From assembly GCA_021200395.1 (NCBI GenBank), contig JAJQGQ010000256.1, positions 1 to 13,185 on the forward strand: DNA of 13,185 nucleotides, in the 5' to 3' direction. The stretch is from Erysipelotrichaceae bacterium. Its GTDB lineage: Bacteria; Bacillota_I; Bacilli_A; Erysipelotrichales; Coprobacillaceae. The translations under genes were made by a program, and so were the position numbers. The notes beneath the pieces were generated by a model that was not told the DNA's origin, did not search any database, and was given only the letters and a program-made list of their open reading frames with translations. This document shows positions 7,776 through 13,185 of this stretch, piece by piece (positions within the stretch are counted from its first letter, which is position 1; the number at the start of each line of letters is the position of its first letter).

Positions 7776-7813
7776 CCCACTTTTTAACATTTTATTACAC
7801 TTTTTAACACTTG
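7776..7813 (-). promoter_or_regulatory. MraZ operator: four boxes at 10-bp period
   Basis: On the minus strand, four direct repeats run towards mraZ: CAAGTGTT (7806-7813), AAAGTGTA (7796-7803), AAAATGTT (7786-7793, one G changed to A) and AAAGTGGG (7776-7783). The TG of each repeat recurs exactly every 10 bp, one DNA turn, so all face the same side. This fits the repeats known for MraZ (TGGGN with 5-nt spacers in E. coli; AAAGTG[T/G] in Mollicutes). The array begins about at the predicted transcription start (near 7815). Its last box merges into the Shine-Dalgarno of mraZ (GGTGAT, 7772-7777). Confidence 0.85.
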
Positions 7814-7821
7814 ATACCACT

Positions 7822-7850
7822 ATTATATACCAAACTTTCCCTCTTGTATA
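7822..7850 (-). promoter_or_regulatory. Promoter of the mraZ-rsmH-ftsL-pbpB operon
   Basis: The minus strand reads TATACA (7845-7850, 4/6 match), 17 bp, TATAAT (7822-7827, perfect). It is placed between the terminator of the preceding transcript and the MraZ boxes, with a predicted start near 7815 and a leader of about 50 nt. Confidence 0.65.
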
Positions 7851-7884
7851 TAAAAAACTTTTTACAAATTCAAAAAAATTACAT

Positions 7885-7914
7885 AAAAAAAGAACAATCT
7901 TCTAAGATTGTTCT
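7885..7914 (-). terminator. Intrinsic terminator after the transglutaminase-like gene
   Basis: AGAACAATCT (7891-7900) pairs with AGATTGTTCT (7905-7914), a perfect 10-bp stem with a TCTA loop (the middle bases may extend it). On the minus strand it is followed by TTTTTT (7885-7890). The stop codon of the upstream gene (7913-7915) is inside the stem. It separates the proS-side transcript from the mraZ operon. Confidence 0.85.
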
Positions 7915-9013
7915 AATAAAACAGTTCTATAACATATAAATAATCATTACAATAATATGTGTCAGCATTACTCCATTTATTATTTTCTTTTAAAACATAA
8001 TAAGCAAGATAATCATTCTTAATCTTATTGACAACTTCATTATATACTTCTTCATTAGCACATTTTATTTCCGCTACATGATCATTATTTCTAACAGCCT
8101 TACTTAATATACCACGTTCATAAGTTTCCATATAACAACCAATAGACGCAAAATAATTCCATTCATAATATGCGGTTGTTTCATAATAGTCATAATCAGG
8201 TTTGTAACACCTTAGCATTTCATCACTGCTCATCATAAAATATGCATTGCATGCATGTTCTACTCCCGTAGTGACATCACCCCAAGTGGTATCACAATAA
8301 TAATAGTCACCAGCTATTTCTACCATTGTCCACGCATGACCTGAAGTCGCTGTACTTACCAGTGACGTTCCTGGTATATAAGCACTATCTATATCAACCT
8401 GACTTAAAAGATATTGATATGCTTTAGCATAACCAGCACAAACACTTTGACCATCTAGTAAAGCACTCGTCATTGTTTGATCTTTTCCACTTCTTACCAC
8501 ATATTCAACATTTTCAATGACATAATCATAAAGATATTTAGCTTTTTCCATGTCACTGTCTAAGCTATTGGCATAAGTTATAGCATCTGATATTTGTTCA
8601 TTGAGTTGTTCATTAATTGTTGTAACTTCATCTTCATCATAATAATATGTTGGATATAAGATATATTTGGTATCATTAACATAAGTATATGAAGGATTAA
8701 CATAGAAGAGTTCAGGATGATCATATAAAACAAAACTAGCCATCAAAGATATAGTATCAGGATCACTATCTTGAATAATAATGGATGATTCAAACTGACT
8801 ATAAGCATAATAAATTGTTTCATATATAAGCTGTTGGGCTTCATCTAATTTTGAATAATAATAATTAACATGTTCATCATTAGATATATGTTCTGATAAC
8901 GTTTCACTATCAGGAATAGTATCATGATTCGTAATATATCGATAAGCTGTAAAGCCACCAAAACATAAAGCAACACATAATATAAGAGCTATAATCGTTT
9001 TAATAATCTTCAT
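7913..9013 (-). CDS. Membrane-anchored transglutaminase-like protein
   Basis: The 366-residue protein has an N-terminal membrane segment or signal (residues 5-24, 'KTIIALILCVALCFGGFTAY'). The cysteine there lacks the Gly/Ala/Ser normally before a lipobox Cys, so an anchor is likelier than a lipoprotein. An extracytoplasmic transglutaminase-like core has a complete Cys-His-Asp triad: C192 ('SVCAGYAKAYQYLL'), H226 ('GHAWTMVEI') and D241 ('YYYCDTTWGD'). This is the bacterial papain-like transglutaminase fold; members act as proteases, amidases or cross-linkers of surface proteins or peptidoglycan, and the substrate is not predictable. The region before the core is rich in Tyr and Asp. The start at 9013 overlaps the upstream PH-like gene by 14 nt and has a weak Shine-Dalgarno (CAGGT). 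Last gene of its transcript. Confidence 0.8.
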   Translation of the reverse strand: MKIIKTIIALILCVALCFGGFTAYRYITNHDTIPDSETLSEHISNDEHVNYYYSKLDEAQQLIYETIYYAYSQFESSIIIQDSDPDTISLMASFVLYDHPELFYVNPSYTYVNDTKYILYPTYYYDEDEVTTINEQLNEQISDAITYANSLDSDMEKAKYLYDYVIENVEYVVRSGKDQTMTSALLDGQSVCAGYAKAYQYLLSQVDIDSAYIPGTSLVSTATSGHAWTMVEIAGDYYYCDTTWGDVTTGVEHACNAYFMMSSDEMLRCYKPDYDYYETTAYYEWNYFASIGCYMETYERGILSKAVRNNDHVAEIKCANEEVYNEVVNKIKNDYLAYYVLKENNKWSNADTYYCNDYLYVIELFY

Positions 9014-9377
9014 ATGGTACCTGCTTATAAGCTTCTATAAAAGCTTCACTATTAAAAACATAAACAATAGTATCTTGATGATGATGTATTAGAACTTTAT
9101 GCTTTGATAGTTGTTCCATAGACTGAATATCTTTATAATCTATAAAACTAGGTAGCATAGTGATTATTTTCCATTGATAAATCATAATACCATCATCAAA
9201 GAAAATCATACGAAATCTCGTCGTTAACATCATTAATGCAATAAAAGATAAAACAAGGGCAATAATGAGTCTTCTCATTTGATGATTCATGCCACAATAC
9301 AAAGCTAAAATCAAACATAGTATAAAGAGAATGGCACATACAATGGTCATGCGAAATTCTTTAAAACTTTTTTTCAT
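9000..9377 (-). CDS. Small membrane protein with PH-like C-terminal domain
   Basis: The 125-residue protein has a basic N-terminus, two membrane helices (about 10-28 'MTIVCAILFILCLILALYC' and 35-51 'RLIIALVLSFIALMMLT') and a cytoplasmic tail of about 70 residues. The tail's strands ('RMIFFDDGIMIYQWKIITMLPSFIDYKDIQSMEQL') followed by a final helix ('SEAFIEAYKQV') resemble bacterial PH-like (bPH/YdbT-type) domains. That assignment is by pattern only. The ATG at 9377 follows the proS stop by 11 nt with Shine-Dalgarno AGGTGG. The 3' end overlaps the transglutaminase-like gene by 14 nt, so the two are probably coupled and may work together at the membrane. Confidence 0.65.
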   Translation of the reverse strand: MKKSFKEFRMTIVCAILFILCLILALYCGMNHQMRRLIIALVLSFIALMMLTTRFRMIFFDDGIMIYQWKIITMLPSFIDYKDIQSMEQLSKHKVLIHHHQDTIVYVFNSEAFIEAYKQVPYEDY

Positions 9378-9388
9378 TCAACCACCTA

Positions 9389-10828
9389 TTAATAAGCTCT
9401 GGCAAAATAAACAATATGTTTTGCTTTTTTACCACAAATTGGACACACACCACTCACATGAGCATCAACATCAATGCATCTTGAAGTAGCAGTTGTTTCT
9501 TCTTTTATCTTTACTTCACATGCTTCGTCTCCACACCAAGGTAATTTAACGTAACCACCCTTCGTATTAAGTATTTCAACAAATTCATCGAATGTTGAAG
9601 CAGTGTTAATATGTTCATCTCTAAATTCTTTAGCTTGTTCATACATTTCATCATGAATATCATCTAATAATTGTTTAATTGTATCACTTAAGTTTTCATC
9701 CAATGGCAATGTAATTTTTTCACCATTGTTTCTTTTCGCAATGACACATTGATTGTTTTGTAAATCACGAGGTCCTACTTCTAATCTTAAAGGAATGCCA
9801 CGCATTTCAGCATCAGAGAATTTCCATCCAGGTGATTTATCACTATCATCAACTTTGACACGAATGCCTGAAGCATTTAAAGTATCAGCAAGTTCATAAG
9901 CTTTATCTAAAATACCTTCTTTTTTCTGCTGTATAGGAATAATAATCAATTGTGTTGGTGCCACTCTTGGTGGTAAAACCAAACCATTATCATCACCATG
10001 TACCATAATGATAGCTCCTAAAAGTCTCGTAGAAACACCCCATGATGTTTGATGAACATATTTAAGCTTGTTATCTTTATCCAAATATTTCATATCAAAA
10101 GCCTTCGCAAAACCATCACCAAAATAATGTGAAGTTCCAGATTGTAAGGCTTTACCATCATGCATTAAAGCTTCAATCGTATATGTTTCAACCGCTCCTG
10201 CAAATTTTTCTCTTTCTGTTTTTTTACCAGAAACAACTGGAATCGCTAATAACTCCTCACATGTTTGTTTATAAATACCTAACATACGTAATGTTTCTTC
10301 TCTAGCTTCATGCTCAGTAGCATGAATGGTATGTCCTTCCTGCCATAAAAATTCTGATCCACGTAAAAACGGTCTCGTTGTTTTTTCCCAACGAACAACA
10401 CTACACCATTGATTATATAATTTAGGCAAATCACGATAGGAATTAACAATCTTAGCATAATGTTCACAAAATAATGTTTCACTTGTAGGACGAATCACAA
10501 GTCTTTCTTCTAAATCATCATAGCCACCTTTGGTCACAACTGCACATTCAGGTGCAAACCCTTCCACATGATCGGATTCTTTTTGTAGTAAAGATTCAGG
10601 AATGAGCATCGGCATATAAACATTTTGATGTCCTGTTTCCTTAAATTTTTTATCCATATATGCTTGAATCATTTCCCATAAAGCATAACCATCAGGACGA
10701 TAAATAATAAATCCTTTAACGCTAGAATAATCCATCAGTTCTGCTTTACGGCATACATCTGTATACCATTGTGCAAAATCAGTGTCACGAGATGTAATCG
10801 CATCATTTTTTACTGTATTTTTAGCCAT
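9389..10828 (-). CDS. proS: Prolyl-tRNA synthetase, archaeal/eukaryal-type (ProRS type 3)
   Basis: The 479-residue class II synthetase charges tRNA-Pro. Visible: N-terminal 'DFAQWYTDVCRKAELMDYSSVKGF', the 'IRPTSE' loop (112-117), motif 2 'VRWEKTTRPFLRGSEFLWQEGH' (about 145-166), motif 3 'GVSTRLLGAIIMVHGDD' (264-280), an anticodon-binding domain (about 290-400) and a C-terminal zinc-type domain with C432, C437, C462 and C465, ending in the conserved terminal Tyr ('YFARAY'). The short form without the large INS editing insertion of the usual bacterial ProRS (about 565-570 residues) marks the archaeal-like type. Such enzymes lack cis editing of Ala-tRNA-Pro. The ATG at 10828 has AGAGGT about 7 nt upstream. 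It has its own promoter at the end of the upstream PBP gene; no terminator separates the two genes. Confidence 0.96.
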   Translation of the reverse strand: MAKNTVKNDAITSRDTDFAQWYTDVCRKAELMDYSSVKGFIIYRPDGYALWEMIQAYMDKKFKETGHQNVYMPMLIPESLLQKESDHVEGFAPECAVVTKGGYDDLEERLVIRPTSETLFCEHYAKIVNSYRDLPKLYNQWCSVVRWEKTTRPFLRGSEFLWQEGHTIHATEHEAREETLRMLGIYKQTCEELLAIPVVSGKKTEREKFAGAVETYTIEALMHDGKALQSGTSHYFGDGFAKAFDMKYLDKDNKLKYVHQTSWGVSTRLLGAIIMVHGDDNGLVLPPRVAPTQLIIIPIQQKKEGILDKAYELADTLNASGIRVKVDDSDKSPGWKFSDAEMRGIPLRLEVGPRDLQNNQCVIAKRNNGEKITLPLDENLSDTIKQLLDDIHDEMYEQAKEFRDEHINTASTFDEFVEILNTKGGYVKLPWCGDEACEVKIKEETTATSRCIDVDAHVSGVCPICGKKAKHIVYFARAY

Positions 10829-10859
10829 TGTATTTACCTCTTTCCAAATATTATCTTCT

Positions 10860-10887
10860 ATTATACAAGATTTATAAAAAATTACAA
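10860..10887 (-). promoter_or_regulatory. Candidate promoter of proS
   Basis: The minus strand reads TTGTAA (10882-10887), 16 bp, TATAAT (10860-10865). The -35 overlaps the stop codon of the SpoVD-like gene (10882-10884). The leader to proS is only about 25 nt, too short for a T-box riboswitch. Confidence 0.55.
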
Positions 10888-12795
10888 CGATTCATTTCCT
10901 AATTGGATTTTAACACTTTGTCCAGCCTTAATTTCTTCACCTACACGTGGCAATTGATCAATCACAATATTCCCTTCACCCATAAATTCAAAAGTATAAT
11001 ATTCACTTTTAACATTTTCTTTAGTCATACCAATATAATTTTCTACTTCATAAGTGATTTCATCAGTAATCGTTTTTACTTTTTCATCCTGTTCAAGGAC
11101 TTTTTCAATACCTAAAGCTGGTAAAATATCCACCAACATTTTTCTAGCAATAGGAGCAACTGTGGTACCACCATATTGCACACAATTTTGTGGATTATCC
11201 ATGGCAATATATAATACAATTTGGGGATCATCAATTGGGGCAACCCCAATAAAAGACAAAATATAACCATTACCACTATAAGTTCCATTACTAGCAATCT
11301 GCGCTGTTCCTGTTTTACCACCTATACGATATCCATCAATATAAGCATTTTTACCTCCACCATTCGTGACAACACTTTCTAAAGCATCTCTTACTTTTTC
11401 TGAAGTATCTTCACTAATAACTTGACGTATTAAGACTGGTTCATTATCAACAATAACATCATTGGTTGAGGATTCTATGATTTTATCAACAATATAAGGT
11501 TGATATAAATAACCACCATTAACACATGCACATACTGCTCTTACTAATTGGATTGGTGTAATGGAAAGACCCTGACCAAATGCCACTGTTGCTTGTTCCA
11601 CTTCATTAAAATCATCATAAGCAAACATAATACCAGATGCTTCACCAATCAAGTCTACTCCTGTTTTTTCAGTTAAGCCAAAATCTTGTATATATTGATA
11701 TAATTTGTCCTTCCCTAATCGTCGTCCTATTTCAACAAAGCCAGGGTTAGATGAATTCTGTAATACTTCACGAAAAGTCTGTAAACCATGGCCACCTTTT
11801 TTCCATGATTTAATACGAACACCACCCACAATTTCATAACCTTTATCATAATAAGTATCTTCATCCATATTAAATAGATTTTCATTAAGTGCACTCGAAA
11901 AAGTAATAATTTTAAATGTTGATCCTGGTTCATATGATTTCCAGATAGGAAGATTGCGATTATATATTTCTTCATTAGCGTTTTGATAATCATTAGGATC
12001 GAAATCAGGCATTGAAGCCATCGCTAATATCTCTCCTGTATGAGGGTTCATGGCTAAACATAAAATAGAGTCTGGATGATAAGTATCATAGGCATTTTCT
12101 AATTCTCTTTCAACGACATCTTGTACTCTCGTATCAATCGTTAATTGAATATTCATGCCACTAACTGGATAATTGTATTGAGATGGATAAATATTCAAAT
12201 TCTGGCTTTTTGCATTCATATAATAATTAATACTGCCATTTGTTCCACTTAAATATTGATCATATTTTAATTCCAATCCAGCTAAGCCTTGATTATCAAT
12301 ACCGACAAAACCCAATGTTTGAGCCAAATAACTACCATAAGGATAATATCTTAATGTATCTGAAACCAAATAGACTCCTGGCAATTTTAAACGATCAATT
12401 TGACTTGCTTTATTTTCTTCTAATTGTCTTCCTTCAGGCTGAATACGTTCAACTGAAACTTTTTTTGTGATTTTTTCTAAAATAGTATCACTATCACAAT
12501 CCAATATTTGACTAAGTTTATATGCTGTATCAACACTATCAATAATCTGACTTGGCACCACAATAAGTGACGAAGTCGTTAAATTATCAGCCAGCACTTC
12601 CCCTTGACTATCATATATTTTACCTCTTGAGGCTTCAATGACGAACCCTCTTTGCCACGAATCAGTGGCTTTTAAATATAATTCATTATACATATAAAAT
12701 TGACTGTAAAAAAGTCGTATGATAATACATATAATAATAATTGTTGAAGCTATATTAATAATACGTATTTTTTTAATCATTTTAAAAAAGATCAT
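10882..12795 (-). CDS. spoVD: SpoVD-type class B penicillin-binding protein
   Basis: The 637-residue transpeptidase has one membrane segment (about 10-30), a dimerisation domain and the catalytic motifs S292-x-x-K295 ('GSTFK'), S348-S349-N350 and K494-T-G-T. A single C-terminal PASTA repeat spans about 575-633. Length (B. subtilis SpoVD about 646), the single PASTA, and segments such as 'LGFVGIDNQGL', 'NRNLP-W--YEPGSTFKIIT', 'KKGGHGLQTF' and 'VEQAT-AFGQG' fit SpoVD, which makes spore cortex peptidoglycan in the forespore outer membrane. Oddity: the two cysteines that form the redox switch in B. subtilis SpoVD are serines here (S330, S349). It lies away from the pbpB operon, whereas in B. subtilis spoVD follows pbpB. 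The ATG at 12795 has AGGTGA upstream. A second vegetative division PBP is the alternative. Confidence 0.85.
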   Translation of the reverse strand: MIFFKMIKKIRIINIASTIIIICIIIRLFYSQFYMYNELYLKATDSWQRGFVIEASRGKIYDSQGEVLADNLTTSSLIVVPSQIIDSVDTAYKLSQILDCDSDTILEKITKKVSVERIQPEGRQLEENKASQIDRLKLPGVYLVSDTLRYYPYGSYLAQTLGFVGIDNQGLAGLELKYDQYLSGTNGSINYYMNAKSQNLNIYPSQYNYPVSGMNIQLTIDTRVQDVVERELENAYDTYHPDSILCLAMNPHTGEILAMASMPDFDPNDYQNANEEIYNRNLPIWKSYEPGSTFKIITFSSALNENLFNMDEDTYYDKGYEIVGGVRIKSWKKGGHGLQTFREVLQNSSNPGFVEIGRRLGKDKLYQYIQDFGLTEKTGVDLIGEASGIMFAYDDFNEVEQATVAFGQGLSITPIQLVRAVCACVNGGYLYQPYIVDKIIESSTNDVIVDNEPVLIRQVISEDTSEKVRDALESVVTNGGGKNAYIDGYRIGGKTGTAQIASNGTYSGNGYILSFIGVAPIDDPQIVLYIAMDNPQNCVQYGGTTVAPIARKMLVDILPALGIEKVLEQDEKVKTITDEITYEVENYIGMTKENVKSEYYTFEFMGEGNIVIDQLPRVGEEIKAGQSVKIQLGNESL

Positions 12796-12828
12796 ATAAT
12801 CACCTGATATATGATATGTTTAAAGATA

Positions 12829-12859
12829 TAAAAAAAGACATCTTCCCATGAGATATCTT
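12829..12859 (-). terminator. Intrinsic terminator after the 68-residue gene
   Basis: AAGACATCT (12835-12843) pairs with AGATATCTT (12851-12859) with one C/A mismatch around a seven-base loop. On the minus strand it is followed by a run of T (complement of A at 12829-12836). The stop codon of the small gene (12858-12860) overlaps the stem. It isolates that gene from the SpoVD-like gene. Confidence 0.65.
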
Positions 12860-13064
12860 AAATAGCATAAACTGTAGAATTTTCACAAAATGTATGTAAA
12901 GGATCCTGCTTCAAGGCATTCATTAAATCCCTTTGAGAATAGCCTGATTGTAAAGTCACAACAGTATCACTTTCTTCTTTTTCAACTTCAACAACCAAGG
13001 AATCAAGCCCAATCAATAAATCCTTCACTAATTCATAGCGACAATTTTCAATTTTAAACTTCAT
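12858..13064 (-). CDS. Small protein of unknown function, HMA-fold-like without CxxC
   Basis: The 68-residue protein is not recognised with certainty. Predicted elements run beta ('FKIEN'), alpha ('RYELVKDLLIGL'), beta ('LVVEVEKEES'), beta ('TVVTLQSG'), alpha ('QRDLMNALKQ'), beta ('TVYAI'), the order of heavy-metal-associated (HMA/CopZ-like) domains. The metal-binding CxxC is missing: only C9 and C61 occur, so copper binding is unlikely. The alternative ATG at 13082 would add six residues, but TGGAGG lies within that extension about 6 nt before the ATG at 13064, which is therefore the start. It has a promoter at 13101-13128 and its own terminator, so it is probably monocistronic. Confidence 0.65.
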   Translation of the reverse strand: MKFKIENCRYELVKDLLIGLDSLVVEVEKEESDTVVTLQSGYSQRDLMNALKQDPLHTFCENSTVYAI

Positions 13065-13100
13065 TTTTATCCTCCATTTCATCTTCTTTTAGACGCCTAT

Positions 13101-13128
13101 ATTATATGTAAAAAAATAAAAATTACAA
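13101..13128 (-). promoter_or_regulatory. Candidate promoter of the 68-residue gene
   Basis: The minus strand reads TTGTAA (13123-13128), 16 bp, TATAAT (13101-13106). Elements and spacing are the same as in the proS promoter at 10860-10887. The leader is about 30 nt and contains the Shine-Dalgarno TGGAGG. Confidence 0.55.
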
Positions 13129-13185
13129 TTATTTTGATGTTCTCAAATAACTTGGGAAATCGATAGGCACTCAAAATTTATGGGG

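Noticed and set aside
7705..7905. Plus-strand frame across the mraZ start and upstream region
   Set aside because: It is antisense to mraZ and runs through the MraZ operator and promoter. The sequence is low complexity and has no ribosome-binding site.
7913..9013. Lipoprotein signal in the transglutaminase-like protein
   Set aside because: The segment before the candidate Cys reads VAL-C, with Leu where Gly, Ala or Ser is needed, so an uncleaved anchor or ordinary signal is more likely.
10279..10482. Alternative minus-strand frame within proS
   Set aside because: The proS frame is intact across this region with all class II synthetase motifs, so this is a shadow frame.
10829..10881. T-box riboswitch before proS
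   Set aside because: The predicted leader is about 25 nt and the whole gap to the PBP gene only about 50 nt. No stem I, T-box sequence or terminator hairpin fits.
12796..12828. Sigma-E sporulation promoter before the SpoVD-like gene
   Set aside because: CATATCAT resembles a sigma-E -10 in part, but no -35 element fits at the proper distance; the upstream sequence is the terminator U-tract. Not strong enough to list.

Overview
The window is strongly AT-rich, uses the standard code (TGG for Trp; TAA and TAG as stops) and has good Shine-Dalgarno sites. Its genes are those of a low-GC Gram-positive: a Bacillus-type order mraZ-rsmH-ftsL-pbpB, a SpoVD-type PBP and a Uup/YfmR-type ABC-F protein. 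The MraZ operator resembles the AAAGTG type reported for Mollicutes. Together these suggest Erysipelotrichia (Coprobacillus/Erysipelatoclostridium-like), an inference from gene content rather than a taxonomic measurement. It is mostly housekeeping chromosome. I see no insertion sequence, phage gene, CRISPR array, tRNA or rRNA.

Left part (1-3902). The C-terminal effector-binding half of a MerR-type regulator runs in from the left edge and converges on a small membrane protein of the Sm_multidrug_ex (COG2426) family. A stand-alone SWIM zinc-finger protein lies on the minus strand. It is divergent from a plus-strand pair, a 101-residue unknown protein and an ABC-F ATPase, and the two promoters physically overlap. 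A symmetric hairpin at 3902-3925 ends the ABC-F gene and the facing division operon.

Middle (3924-7850, minus strand). This is a complete four-gene division and cell-wall operon: promoter, four MraZ boxes at an exact 10-bp period, mraZ, rsmH, ftsL and a class B PBP with two PASTA repeats, then a terminator. Gene junctions overlap or nearly touch (6-nt gap, 14-nt overlap, TAATG), indicating translational coupling. The mur/mraY/ftsW genes that usually follow are absent.

Right part (7885-13185, minus strand). A SpoVD-type PBP is followed by proS (archaeal/eukaryal-type prolyl-tRNA synthetase), a two-TM protein with a PH-like tail and a membrane-anchored transglutaminase-like protein, closed by a terminator at 7885-7914. 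Upstream, a 68-residue HMA-fold-like gene has its own promoter and terminator.

The observations most worth a second look are the MraZ box array, whose last box doubles as the mraZ ribosome-binding site, and the replacement by serine of both redox-switch cysteines of SpoVD. I did not find a convincing wholly new system.
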